Part shown: positions 9,048 to 18,624 of the stretch, piece after piece
How positions within the stretch are numbered: the stretch's first letter is position 1
How the letters are laid out: the number at the start of each line of letters is the position of its first letter
Source: Syntrophaceae bacterium
GTDB lineage: Bacteria > Desulfobacterota > BSN033 > UBA1163
NCBI GenBank assembly: GCA_013388645.1
Contig: JACAEV010000125.1
Location: 1-52,842, forward strand
DNA: 52,842 nucleotides
Direction: 5' to 3'
The notes under the pieces: generated by a model
Told to the model about the DNA's origin: nothing
The model's input: only the letters and a program-made list of their open reading frames with translations
The model's database searches: none
Program-made: the position numbers and the translations under genes

Positions 9048-9089
9048 TTGGGAGTTCGGAGTCTAATACCAAATACTCCTAACTCCCAA
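9048..9089. repeat. Heptad repeat folded as 15-bp inverted repeat between ssb and rodA
   Basis: Arm TTGGGAGTTCGGAGT (9048-9062) pairs with 9075-9089 at 14 of 15 positions across a 12-nt loop. The arm itself is a 7-nt repeat (GGGAGTT, CGGAGTC). It sits between the convergent ends of ssb and rodA, where it could act as a bidirectional terminator, but no T-run follows on either strand. The 11-mer AGTTCGGAGTC recurs after polA (35764-35774). Confidence 0.8.
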
Positions 9090-9106
9090 CTCATAACGCC
9101 GAACAG

Positions 9107-10207
9107 TTAAAAGAGATACCTCCTCATGCTAACGCTTAGGAGAACTCCCACTCCGATGAGCGTGGAGATCATAAAAGACCCACCATAACTGAGCAGGGGG
9201 AGAGGAATTCCAACTACTGGCATCATACCCAATACCATTCCAATGTTGATGAAGATGTGCCAAAAGAGCATGGCCACTACCCCAAACGCGAGAATGGCAC
9301 CAAAGCGATCTTTCGCCTGGACAGCAATGCGAAGCCCCCACAGAATGAATAAAAAATAGAGCCCCAAGACGAAGAGAGAGCCGACCAATCCCCATTCCTC
9401 TCCTAAGGCAGAAAAGATGAAGTCGGTTTGCTGCTCAGGGAGAAATCCTAATTTGCATTGCGTCCCTTTCATAAACCCCTTCCCAATGATTCCCCCTGAG
9501 CCCACTGCAATCTTCGATTGAATCAGATGATACCCAGAACCTAACGGATCCAAATCAGGATTGAAAAAAGTAAGGATACGCTTCTTCTGGTATTCTTTGA
9601 GAAAACCCCAGAGAAGGGGAACGGCAGAGGCTCCGGCCAATCCAATCGTCAGTAGTGAGGTCCACCGAATTTTAACAAAAATCAAAATCGAGAAAAAAAC
9701 CAAGAGAAGGATGATCGCCGTCCCAAGATCGGGTTGTTTAAGGATTAAGATCATCGGCACAAAAAGGAGGAGGAAAGGGAAAGGCAGATGTTTCAACGAA
9801 TAACCTTTCCGCTCCGGTGGCCGATGAAAAAACTTTGCCAGCGCTAAGATGAGAGAGAGCTTGACAAACTCCGAAGGTTGAAAGGAAAGAGGGCCTATTT
9901 TCACCCACCGCTGAGCCCCTGAGGTGATGATCCCGTAAACCAATACAACGATTAAAAGAAATAAGGCAATGGAATAAATGACATAAGCCATATCCGAAAA
10001 AGAACGATATTCGATGAAAGCGATCGTCACCATCACCATCAAACCGATCAGCAGCCAGAAGATCTGTTTAAGATATAGGGGCGTCCCAGACACTTCCATC
10101 TTCGCTGTAGCACTATAAAGGTTGAGGATTCCGATCGCAGCAATAGCCAAGACCATCCCTAACAGAGTCCAGTCAAAATGAATCAAGAGGCGTCGGTCAA
10201 TCTGCAT
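9107..10207 (-). CDS. rodA: RodA, SEDS-family peptidoglycan glycosyltransferase
   Basis: 366 aa polytopic protein (about 10 membrane helices) of the FtsW/RodA/SpoVE family, with LNLYSAT near helix 1, QPSEFVKLSLILALAKFF, LKQPDLGTAIIL and the C-terminal MMPVVGIPLPLLSYGGSFM that marks SEDS proteins. It polymerises lipid II during elongation together with PBP2. I start at the ATG at 10207 (MQIDRRLLIHFDW), which overlaps the end of mrdA by 11 nt; a start 23 codons upstream would add unconserved residues. Confidence 0.95.
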   Translation of the reverse strand: MQIDRRLLIHFDWTLLGMVLAIAAIGILNLYSATAKMEVSGTPLYLKQIFWLLIGLMVMVTIAFIEYRSFSDMAYVIYSIALFLLIVVLVYGIITSGAQRWVKIGPLSFQPSEFVKLSLILALAKFFHRPPERKGYSLKHLPFPFLLLFVPMILILKQPDLGTAIILLLVFFSILIFVKIRWTSLLTIGLAGASAVPLLWGFLKEYQKKRILTFFNPDLDPLGSGYHLIQSKIAVGSGGIIGKGFMKGTQCKLGFLPEQQTDFIFSALGEEWGLVGSLFVLGLYFLFILWGLRIAVQAKDRFGAILAFGVVAMLFWHIFINIGMVLGMMPVVGIPLPLLSYGGSFMISTLIGVGVLLSVSMRRYLF

Positions 10208-12071
10208 AATCGAATTCGCTTTGTTTCTCCAACATCTTGATCGGAGGTGAAGGCTCTGCGTTGAGGTATTTTGCAATCACCTTTTTCGCAATCGGGGCAG
10301 CGGCAGAGGCTCCGAATCCTCCGTGTTCAACCAAAACCGCAACGGAGATCTTGGGGTCCTCAAAGGGGGCATAAGCCACAAACCAGGCATGATCCCGAAA
10401 TTTTAAGGGCATACGATTCATATCCCCCTTTTTAAAATTTTCGGGTAATCTGACGACTTGGGCGGTCCCTGTCTTCCCTGCCACTTTCACGTCTTTTAAC
10501 TGACAATTCCAACCGGTTCCATGGGGATCGTTCACCGCACCCCGGAGAGCCTCCTGAACGATTCGAAGCGTTTTTTCTGAAACGTTCACTCTTCTCAACT
10601 CCACTGGGGGATATTCTTTTAATTTGTTCCCATAGATATCTTCCACCTTATCCACTACCTGTGGCAGAAAAAGCTTTCCTCCATTGGCAACCCCTGAAAT
10701 GAGCATTAAGAGTTGCAAAGGGGTCGTATTCAAGTACCCCTGGCCGACAGAAAAAGAAAGAGTTTCGCCACTATACCAAGGAGCCCCAAATCGTTTCTTT
10801 TTCCACGAACTGGACGGAACGGTCCCTGATTTCTCATGAGGCAGGGAGATCCCGGTTACCTGACCCAACCCAAATTCATTGGCATAATGAGCAATGAGAT
10901 CCACCCCCACTTTCAATCCAACTTGGTAGAAATAAATATCGCAGGATTCAACGATGGCACGGTGGAGGCTGATCGCTCCATGGCCCCCTTCTTTCCAACA
11001 TCGAAAGTCCCGATTCCCGTAGTGAAAGGCCCCTGTGCAGAAAAATTGGGTGTCCGGTGTGATCATCCCCGATTCCAAACCTGCAATGGCGGTGATGATT
11101 TTGAAGACCGACCCAGCAGGGTATTGTCCTTGAATCCCTTTATTTTGAAGGGGGTGATGTGGATTTTCGACAAGGGATTTCCACTCTTCCGGTAAAATAT
11201 TCCTTGCAAAAATGTCCGGCGGAAATGAAGGTTTGCTCACCATGGCCAAGATCCGTCCTGTTTTGGGATCCATCGCGATAAGGGCTCCACTCTTATCCTG
11301 ATAGGCTTCCTCTGCAATTTTCTGGAGGTCCAAATCGATGGTGAGATAAAGATTGTTTCCGGGGGAGGGTTCAACGGTTCCCAAGGGTCTGATTTCCCTT
11401 CCCAAGGCATCGACCTCAATCTGCCGACCTCCGTCCACCCCTCTGAGAACATCTTCCCATCGATATTCTACACCATATTTTCCAATCAGAGTCCCCATCC
11501 GATAGGTCGCTTCCTTAGCCTGCTTCAATTCATTTTCATCAATTTCTCCGAGATAACCGATAAGATGGGAAGCCAACTCCCCATGATCATACGCTCTCCT
11601 TGGCCTGACATCTACGAAAAGTCCTGGATGATGAATCCGGTTTGATTCGAGTCGGACCAGTTCATTCCAATTGATATCCGATTTAATCTTCACTGGTTTG
11701 AAAGGCGCTCGTCGCTTTTGAGCTCTTAATTTCTCCTCAATCTCTTCAGGAGGTATATTCAACAACTTCGCTACTTCGTGGACGACTCCTGGATTCATTT
11801 TCAGGTCTTCCGGAATCAGATAAACTTCATACGAAGGCCGATTATGAGCTAAAATGCGCCCTTTTTGATCGAAGATGATCCCTCGATCCGCGGGGTTCTC
11901 TCGGAGTCGAATACAATTATTCTCAGACAATCGCCGAAGATCGGTTCCCTTGATGACTTGAAGAGACCACAGTCGAATGAAGATCATAAAAAAGCCCAAA
12001 CCAATAAAAATCACCAGGTACTTATAAATTCCTTTGAAGTCTTCCATCCTCTGGGTATTCAATTCCATCAT
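10197..12071 (-). CDS. mrdA: Penicillin-binding protein 2 (elongation transpeptidase)
   Basis: 624 aa class B PBP: cytoplasmic start, membrane anchor (about 15-37), pedestal domain beginning NPADRGIIFDQKGRILAHN, then the transpeptidase domain with Ser321 in AGSVFK, SCD (376-378, in place of SxN) and KTGT (533-536). It cross-links peptidoglycan in the periplasm during lateral growth, in complex with RodA encoded immediately downstream. Two ATGs (12071, 12068) are possible starts. Gap to mreD is 3 nt. Confidence 0.96.
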   Translation of the reverse strand: MMELNTQRMEDFKGIYKYLVIFIGLGFFMIFIRLWSLQVIKGTDLRRLSENNCIRLRENPADRGIIFDQKGRILAHNRPSYEVYLIPEDLKMNPGVVHEVAKLLNIPPEEIEEKLRAQKRRAPFKPVKIKSDINWNELVRLESNRIHHPGLFVDVRPRRAYDHGELASHLIGYLGEIDENELKQAKEATYRMGTLIGKYGVEYRWEDVLRGVDGGRQIEVDALGREIRPLGTVEPSPGNNLYLTIDLDLQKIAEEAYQDKSGALIAMDPKTGRILAMVSKPSFPPDIFARNILPEEWKSLVENPHHPLQNKGIQGQYPAGSVFKIITAIAGLESGMITPDTQFFCTGAFHYGNRDFRCWKEGGHGAISLHRAIVESCDIYFYQVGLKVGVDLIAHYANEFGLGQVTGISLPHEKSGTVPSSSWKKKRFGAPWYSGETLSFSVGQGYLNTTPLQLLMLISGVANGGKLFLPQVVDKVEDIYGNKLKEYPPVELRRVNVSEKTLRIVQEALRGAVNDPHGTGWNCQLKDVKVAGKTGTAQVVRLPENFKKGDMNRMPLKFRDHAWFVAYAPFEDPKISVAVLVEHGGFGASAAAPIAKKVIAKYLNAEPSPPIKMLEKQSEFDYAD

Positions 12072-12074
12072 GGT

Positions 12075-12599
12075 TTATCCTTTTTCTTTGACTCCTTTAC
12101 CAGGTTGAGAAAACCATAACAGAGATCCCTTCCCAAATAGGAAAAAAAAGAGCGGGGTGAAGAGACCTGTAAAAAACGATTGGGGGAGAAGCGAGGTAAA
12201 GAATAAGGGGTGGAATTTCGCAAGAGGCACAGATTGGAAGGTATTCATCAGAATTAAGATGAAAACCCCCTCCAAGAGGGCAAACAGGAAGGCGAAAAGG
12301 AACTGAGAATAAAATCCCTCCAGATAGATTCGTCCTTTCAAAAAGTATGCGGTAAAAAAAACAAGGGATCTGGAAAAGACGTAAAAACCCATGGCATTTC
12401 CAGAAAAAAGGTCGGTGAGATAACCCATGATGAAGGCCAGGATTCCACCGGAGATGGGTGGAAATAAAAAGGCTAAATAAAAGGTGAAGATGAGAAGAAG
12501 ATCAGGCCTGACCCGATGGATGGGAAAGAAAGGGAAACAGCTGGCTTGAAGGATAAGAAAAAAGATTCCGACTAAAAGCAGAAGGACGATACGTTTCAT
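12075..12599 (-). CDS. mreD: Rod shape-determining protein MreD
   Basis: 174 aa, five or six hydrophobic helices, with RPDLLLIFTFYLAFLFPPISGGILAFIMGYLTDL, the best conserved part of MreD. It is an integral inner-membrane partner of MreC. The call rests on the fold and on its place between mreC (4-nt ATGA-type overlap) and mrdA. Confidence 0.9.
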   Translation of the reverse strand: MKRIVLLLLVGIFFLILQASCFPFFPIHRVRPDLLLIFTFYLAFLFPPISGGILAFIMGYLTDLFSGNAMGFYVFSRSLVFFTAYFLKGRIYLEGFYSQFLFAFLFALLEGVFILILMNTFQSVPLAKFHPLFFTSLLPQSFFTGLFTPLFFFLFGKGSLLWFSQPGKGVKEKG

Positions 12600-13483
12600 T
12601 TTTTGGTTTTCTTTTCTTTTTTCCCTTTTTCTTCTTTGGGCGGAGAGGGAAGGAGTGGTTCCATGATGACAAAGACCTCTTCCAATTGAGTTAAATCCAC
12701 ACTGGGCACTAACTCCGCATATTGGAAGACACCGTGACCCCTCTTGTCGACCCTCCTGACTTCACCGATCCTCAGTCCCTTTGGAAAATTACCGCCCAAT
12801 CCAGATGTGATGACAACATCTCCTACCGCCACCTCATCCGTACGAAGCAGATATTTCAATTGGCATCGGTTTTCTCCTTTCCCTTCAACGATGGCCTTGG
12901 CGCGGGTTCGCTGAACCACAGAATCGATGGCACTATTATAATCGGTCAGCAGAAGGACCACAGCATAATCGGGGGCCGTCTTCAGAATTTGGCCGACCAC
13001 CCCTGTTGGCGAAATGACCGCCATCCCTTTTTTCACTCCATCCCGTTCTCCTTTATCAATCGTGAGGCTCTTAAACCAGGAAGAGGGATCCTGACCGATT
13101 ACTTCGGCCCCAACCATTGATGAAGGTTTTTTTTCTCGAAATTGGAGAAGCTCCCTCAGCCGTTCATTGGCTAATTTTATCTCCTTCATCTGGTGATTCT
13201 CTTCTTGGAGTTGAGCTATTTTCTGTTTGAGGATCCTGTTCTCTTCTTCAAGGTTGATTAAAAAGAGGTATCGCTGGAAGGTCCCTTGGACAGTCTTGAT
13301 GGCCAAGGTAGCCCCTTTCTGGAAAGGAGAGCAGATCTCCATCAATAGGGCATCGAAAAAATCGACTCCTTTCCTCTGTTTCGCTCTCAACGACATCAAA
13401 ACGAGGGCGAACAACAAAAAGAGGACGATGAAAATGGGAAGGCTATATCTTCGGGAGAGGAAAAAATCACGAATCCTCATCAA
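12596..13483 (-). CDS. mreC: Rod shape-determining protein MreC
   Basis: 295 aa: N-terminal membrane helix (about 14-31), coiled coil (about 72-112, EENRILKQKIAQLQEENHQ), then two beta-barrel periplasmic subdomains with DKGERDGVKKGMAVISPTGVVGQI, typical of MreC. The C-terminus ends in a Lys/Glu tract. It scaffolds PBP2 and MreD. It starts 3 nt after the mreB stop. Confidence 0.93.
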   Translation of the reverse strand: MMRIRDFFLSRRYSLPIFIVLFLLFALVLMSLRAKQRKGVDFFDALLMEICSPFQKGATLAIKTVQGTFQRYLFLINLEEENRILKQKIAQLQEENHQMKEIKLANERLRELLQFREKKPSSMVGAEVIGQDPSSWFKSLTIDKGERDGVKKGMAVISPTGVVGQILKTAPDYAVVLLLTDYNSAIDSVVQRTRAKAIVEGKGENRCQLKYLLRTDEVAVGDVVITSGLGGNFPKGLRIGEVRRVDKRGHGVFQYAELVPSVDLTQLEEVFVIMEPLLPSPPKEEKGKKEKKTKK

Positions 13484-13485
13484 TC

Positions 13486-14538
<1,053 letters not shown>

Positions 14539-14557
14539 CTAATGTTAAAACGTTAAC

Positions 14558-14586
14558 ATCTTAACAAATACTTCAATGTGATTCAA
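14558..14586 (-). promoter_or_regulatory. Candidate sigma70-type promoter for the mreB operon
   Basis: On the minus strand TTGAAT (14586-14581) and TAAGAT (14563-14558) are 17 nt apart, 35 nt upstream of the mreB start. The -35 matches 5 of 6 and the -10 matches 4 of 6 of the consensus. A palindromic GTTAAC lies just downstream of the -10. Confidence 0.45.
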
Positions 14587-14963
14587 GAAAATTCATTCAT
14601 TCCGGAAATAAACCATCCATGACGAGGTCTGAAATCAATAAATGGTCACTATTATTTAAGCAATAATCATGCCGAAAATTGGCAATTTTAAGAAGGACTC
14701 CATTTTCGAGAGTACCCCCTCAGTTGTGGGGTAATATTGGACCTTAAAGAGTCGGGAAATTCCCCCTTTAAAACCTTGTAAAGCGGTCTTTAAGATCATA
14801 CCGATCGGCTGTTCTACTATTGGCACCGTGATTTTGGGAATCGAACCCTATAGAGGTGATGAGATAGAGGTTTGTTCTGCTTCAATAACAGGGATTACTT
14901 TCGAGAAAAGCCTTCGGTTAGGTGGCGTTGACCCTTTCCTGCGTAATAGGTTAAATAAGAAGC
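14587..14963. other. Gene-free leader between divergent mreB and the radical SAM gene
   Basis: No coding region I can support. It holds three hairpins in a row: TGCC/GGCA around GAAAATT near 14670-14685, TACCCC/GGGGTA with a 9-nt loop (14713-14733), and TTAAAG-GGG / CCC-CTTTAA nested (14744-14771), followed by a CCGATCGG palindrome near 14802. None has a T-run. It could be a structured 5' leader for the radical SAM gene. I looked for cobalamin-riboswitch boxes and did not see them. Confidence 0.45.
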
Positions 14964-16310
14964 ATGAAAATCCTCTTGATCTCACCCGAACGCGAGAGAA
15001 AAAAGGAAGAGGCCTTCCTCTTTAAGCTGAGTTTCTTAAACCTTCCTTACCTGGCGTCGGTGACCCCAGCAGGCGTGGAGGTAAAGATCGTAGATGAAGC
15101 CTTTGAAAAAATCGATTTCGAAGAAAAAGTGGACCTGGTCGGGGTGACGGCTCAGACGCCGGCCGCCCCTCGCGCTTATCAAATTGCAAAAGAATTTAAA
15201 AAGAGAGGAATTCCTGTAGTTATGGGAGGGGTTCACGCCAGCATGCTTCCTCAAGAGGCGATTCAACACGTTGATTCGGTTGTGGTGGGGGAAGCAGAAG
15301 AGGTCTGGCCAGATCTCATTAAGGATCTGAAAAGAGGCCAATTGAGACGGATTTACGTAGCCAGCGAGCCGTCCCATTCTTCTCACCTTCCCTTTCCCAG
15401 AAGAGAGCTTCTCAATGAAAAATTTTATTTCCCATTGAAACTACTCGAAACCACGCGAGGATGTCCCCATCACTGTGATTTTTGTGGAGTCTCAAAATTT
15501 TTTGGTTTTCGATACCGCCACCGCCCGATCCCTGAAATTGAGAGAGAACTCTGCACCCTTTTCCAAAAGGGACCGGTGATGAGTCCCAGATTAAAAAAAA
15601 TCCTTTCTCTCGTTAGCATAGACCTTCCCTACTTCCTTAAAAAAAAGCTTCTCTATATTATCGATTCGAATATCGCAGGGGATAAACGTTTTTGCCTTGA
15701 ACTTCTTTCCCTCCTTAAAGAATTTGATCTCCTCTGGTACGGCCATGCCCCTGTTTCGATTGCCTTTGATCAAAGCCTCCTTAAAGGGTTTGCCAAAAGT
15801 GGTTGTATTGCGATCAATATTGGCTTTGAGTCTTTCTCACCCAAGAATCTGAATGACATGGGGAAAGGGTTCAATCAGCCGGATCATTATGCAGAGGCGG
15901 TCCATCGGATTCATGATCAAGGAATTGGCATCATGGGGACCTTTATCGTCGGCTTGGATGATGATGATCCTAGCGTTTTTCAAAGAATCATCGATTTTTG
16001 CATCGGTTCAAAGCTCGACTGGGCCCTGACCTTCATCATGGCTCCCTATCCCGGGACGAATTCTTATCTTCGATTAGAAAAAGAAGGGAGGATATTCTGC
16101 AGGGACTGGGAAAAATACGATTCCCTTAATGCGGTCTATCAGCCCCTCCAAATGTCTGTGGAAGAATTAGAAAGTGGGATGAGGAGAACCTGGAAAGAGG
16201 TTTTTTCCATCTCTTCCATCTACAAGAGAATCCTCAAAAGGCCTTGGATCCATCCTCTTTTTTATTTGGGAATGAACTGGCAGTTTCACAAATTGACAAG
16301 AAAATGGTAG
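14964..16310 (+). CDS. B12-binding-type radical SAM protein, function unknown
   Basis: 448 aa. An N-terminal Rossmann-like cobalamin-binding-type domain (1-135; VDLVGVTAQTP, VVMGGVHASMLP, VVVGEAEEVWPDL) is followed by a radical SAM barrel with TTRGCPHHCDFCGVS carrying Cys167, Cys171 and Cys174 for the [4Fe-4S]-SAM cluster. The DxHxxG motif for base-off cobalamin is absent (QTPAAPRAY stands where it would be), so B12 may bind loosely or not at all. The C-terminus ends in basic, aromatic helices (RILKRPWIHPLFYLGMNWQ). It is close upstream of ccsA (5-nt gap), so they are probably co-transcribed. Substrate unknown. Confidence 0.83.
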   Translation: MKILLISPERERKKEEAFLFKLSFLNLPYLASVTPAGVEVKIVDEAFEKIDFEEKVDLVGVTAQTPAAPRAYQIAKEFKKRGIPVVMGGVHASMLPQEAIQHVDSVVVGEAEEVWPDLIKDLKRGQLRRIYVASEPSHSSHLPFPRRELLNEKFYFPLKLLETTRGCPHHCDFCGVSKFFGFRYRHRPIPEIERELCTLFQKGPVMSPRLKKILSLVSIDLPYFLKKKLLYIIDSNIAGDKRFCLELLSLLKEFDLLWYGHAPVSIAFDQSLLKGFAKSGCIAINIGFESFSPKNLNDMGKGFNQPDHYAEAVHRIHDQGIGIMGTFIVGLDDDDPSVFQRIIDFCIGSKLDWALTFIMAPYPGTNSYLRLEKEGRIFCRDWEKYDSLNAVYQPLQMSVEELESGMRRTWKEVFSISSIYKRILKRPWIHPLFYLGMNWQFHKLTRKW

Positions 16311-16315
16311 AATGA

Positions 16316-17143
16316 ATGTTAATGAATATCCAGTTTTTTAAATTCGCTGCCTTCCTCTATTTTTTTGGGACATTGGCCTACTTAGCGTATATTATTTTTC
16401 TGAAAAGAGGTCTTTCTAAAATAGCTCTGATCGTCATATCCGTTGGATTTGCCTCCCACACACTGGCCCTCCTCACAAGATATATCGAAGCTGGCTATAC
16501 TCCTGTGACGAATCTTCATGAGTCCCTCTCCTTTTTTGCGTGGATGATCATTGGAATACTTCTGATAGCAACCCTCAAATATAAGGTCAAGGTTTTGGGT
16601 TCCTTTCTCGCCCCCATTGCCCTCATCCTCATGCTATTTGCCTTTGCTCTTCCCAAAGAAATCCTCCCTCTGGCCCCCGTTTTAAAAAGTTTCTGGCATC
16701 CCTTTCATGTCATCTTCGCCTTTCTGGGCAATGCCATGTTCACCCTTACCTTCTGTTGTGGCGTGATGTATCTCATTCAAGAACACCAGCTCAAATCGAA
16801 AAAGATAGGAGCAATGACCAAGAGACTCCCTTCTTTAAATCTCCTGGATGATTTGAGCTATCAGTCCCTCAAGTTCGGATTTCCGCTTTTAACCTTAGGA
16901 ATTATTACCGGGGCAGTCTGGGCAGAATACGCATGGGGAAGATATTGGGGGTGGGATCCGAAAGAGACTTGGTCCCTCATCACCTGGTTCCTCTATGCGG
17001 CATTGCTACATCAGCGTTTAACCGTTGGATGGAGAGGGCGAAAGGCGGCCATCATGGCCATTGTTGGGTTTTTAGCCGTTCTCTTCACCTTTTTAGGCGT
17101 TAACCTCATCCTGCCCGGACTTCATACCTATTCGAATTGGTAG
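16316..17143 (+). CDS. ccsA: CcsA/ResC-like cytochrome c assembly protein
   Basis: 275 aa with about eight membrane helices. The tryptophan-rich heme-handling loop WGWDPKETWS is at 211-220, with conserved histidines at 48 (ASHTLAL), 68 (TNLHES) and 128/131 (WHPFH). System II CcsA carries heme across the membrane for attachment to c-type cytochromes, with CcsB (ResB), which is not in this window. Start is either the ATG at 16316 or 16322; neither has a clear ribosome site. It precedes hemA, a common arrangement in Deltaproteobacteria (older names HemX or CcsA-like). Confidence 0.88.
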   Translation: MLMNIQFFKFAAFLYFFGTLAYLAYIIFLKRGLSKIALIVISVGFASHTLALLTRYIEAGYTPVTNLHESLSFFAWMIIGILLIATLKYKVKVLGSFLAPIALILMLFAFALPKEILPLAPVLKSFWHPFHVIFAFLGNAMFTLTFCCGVMYLIQEHQLKSKKIGAMTKRLPSLNLLDDLSYQSLKFGFPLLTLGIITGAVWAEYAWGRYWGWDPKETWSLITWFLYAALLHQRLTVGWRGRKAAIMAIVGFLAVLFTFLGVNLILPGLHTYSNW

Positions 17144-17211
17144 GATTAACGGTAACTTCAACATTACTAAGGAGTCCATAATTGGAAAGACATATCGTTC
17201 TGAAAATCTCC

Positions 17212-17242
17212 CCAAATCCCTCTTTGCCAAAGAGGGATTTGG
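17212..17242. repeat. 14-bp perfect inverted repeat in the hemA leader
   Basis: CCAAATCCCTCTTT (17212-17225) and its exact complement AAAGAGGGATTTGG (17229-17242) are separated by GCC. It is in the 149-nt gap between ccsA and hemA. It resembles short dispersed palindromes (AAATCCC...GGGATTT) that I recall from intergenic regions of related genomes. It could block or stabilise read-through from ccsA to hemA. Confidence 0.85.
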
Positions 17243-17250
17243 TCTTCAAT

Positions 17251-17268
17251 GTCCATACAATTATGGAC
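17251..17268. repeat. Second hairpin directly before hemA
   Basis: GTCCATA (17251-17257) pairs perfectly with TATGGAC (17262-17268) over a 4-nt loop. A further GTCCATA copy lies at 17174-17180, so two alternative pairings with the same right arm are possible. The position, 24 nt before the hemA ATG, is where a structure would affect translation. Confidence 0.7.
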
Positions 17269-17292
17269 TGATTGGTAACCTTTATATTGAAT

Positions 17293-18624
17293 ATGGAACT
17301 TCTTGTTGTCGGACTCAATCACCATACCGCACCCATCGCCATTCGTGAATGTTTGGCCTTCTCAGAAGATCAATTGGAAGAAGCCCTTGCCAAGGTTCAT
17401 GCCCTTTCCTCTGTCAAAGAAAACATGATCGTATCCACTTGCAATCGTGTGGAGGTTTATGCAGCGACCCGTGAAATAGAAAAGGCAATTCATGATCTGA
17501 AAGATTTTCTCTCCCGATATCATCAACTGCCCTTAAAAGAATTTGATAGAAGTCTTTACGCTCATATTGGGGAAGAGGCGGTGAGGCATGTCTTCCGAGT
17601 GGCTTCCAGCCTGGATTCCATGGTGGTGGGCGAACCTCAAATTTTGGGCCAGATCAAAGACGCCTATGATCGAGCGCAACAGTCCAAAACCTCCGGTCTC
17701 ATCCTCCATCGTCTTCTTCACCGGGCTTTCCATGTGGCGAAAAGAGTCAGAACGGAGACGAAGATTGCGATCAGTGCGGTATCTATCAGTTCCGTGGCAG
17801 TGGAGTTAGCTGAAAAAATTTTTGGGTCACTCGAAAAGAAAACCATTTTGCTCATTGGCGCTGGGGAGATGTGTGAGCTGGCAGCCCGGCACCTCGTCTC
17901 CGGGGGGGCAGAAAAAATTTTAGTAACAAACCGCACTGATGAAAGAGCGATAGCACTCGCTCATCAATTCCGGGGAGAGGCCATTCCATTTGAAGAGATG
18001 GGAAGAGGTCTGAGGAAAGCTGATATCGTGATCAGCGCTACCAATTCCCCCCGATACCTGATCGACCATGACCAAATCATCAAGGTGATGAGGGACCGCA
18101 AGCAACGGCCCATCTTCTTTATTGATATCGCAGATCCTCGAGATATCGAACCCAAAGTCGGTGAGATCGAAAACGTCTACCTTTACAATATCGATGACCT
18201 TCAGAAAGTCGCCCAAGAAAACATCAAAGATCGCGAAAAGGAAGCTCAAAAGGCAGAGGAGATTGTTAAGGAAGAGGTCGTCAAATTCGTCAACTGGTAC
18301 CATTCTCTCGACGTCACACCGACCATCGTCGCCTTAAAGAAAAAGTTTGAGGAGATAAGAAAGAAGGAACTCGAAAAAACGCTCTCTCTTCATCCGGACC
18401 TTTCCGATAGGGAGAAAAAGTCCTTAGAGGCTTTAACCGCTGCTATCGTCAATAAAATTCTCCACACCCCCATCACCCTTTTGAAGCGAACCGATGAGGA
18501 AGGGATGTCGGACCTTTATCTTGACACCCTCCATGTCGTTTTTGGTCTACCAGAAAAATCATCAGAACCCTCTGGAGAAGAACTCGAGGAGGAGAAAAAG
18601 GAACTCACAAGCGAAGATGCCTGA
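17293..18624 (+). CDS. hemA: Glutamyl-tRNA reductase
   Basis: 443 aa from the ATG at 17293 (MELLVVGLNHHTAPIAIRE). It has the catalytic Cys50 in STCNRVEVY, the NADPH site LLIGAGEMCELAARHL, and a long C-terminal dimerisation helix region rich in Lys and Glu. It reduces glutamyl-tRNA(Glu) to glutamate-1-semialdehyde, first step of C5 tetrapyrrole synthesis. A TTG seven codons upstream is an alternative start, but family members begin at the ATG. It overlaps hemC by 8 nt; the leader holds two strong hairpins. Confidence 0.96.
   Translation: MELLVVGLNHHTAPIAIRECLAFSEDQLEEALAKVHALSSVKENMIVSTCNRVEVYAATREIEKAIHDLKDFLSRYHQLPLKEFDRSLYAHIGEEAVRHVFRVASSLDSMVVGEPQILGQIKDAYDRAQQSKTSGLILHRLLHRAFHVAKRVRTETKIAISAVSISSVAVELAEKIFGSLEKKTILLIGAGEMCELAARHLVSGGAEKILVTNRTDERAIALAHQFRGEAIPFEEMGRGLRKADIVISATNSPRYLIDHDQIIKVMRDRKQRPIFFIDIADPRDIEPKVGEIENVYLYNIDDLQKVAQENIKDREKEAQKAEEIVKEEVVKFVNWYHSLDVTPTIVALKKKFEEIRKKELEKTLSLHPDLSDREKKSLEALTAAIVNKILHTPITLLKRTDEEGMSDLYLDTLHVVFGLPEKSSEPSGEELEEEKKELTSEDA

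Noticed and set aside
9048-9089. Classical rho-independent terminator between ssb and rodA
   Set aside because: The 15-bp stem is good but neither side is followed by a T-run; it is listed as a repeat instead.
8662-9094. Minus-strand frames across ssb
   Set aside because: They are shadows of ssb, which has a clear OB-fold, ribosome site and DEDVPF tail.
14587-14963. Cobalamin riboswitch before the B12-type radical SAM gene
   Set aside because: The conserved B12-box and core elements were not found; the hairpins present do not fit that fold.
14828-15025. 65-codon open frame before the radical SAM gene
   Set aside because: It overlaps the radical SAM start in another frame, has no ribosome site and resembles no family.
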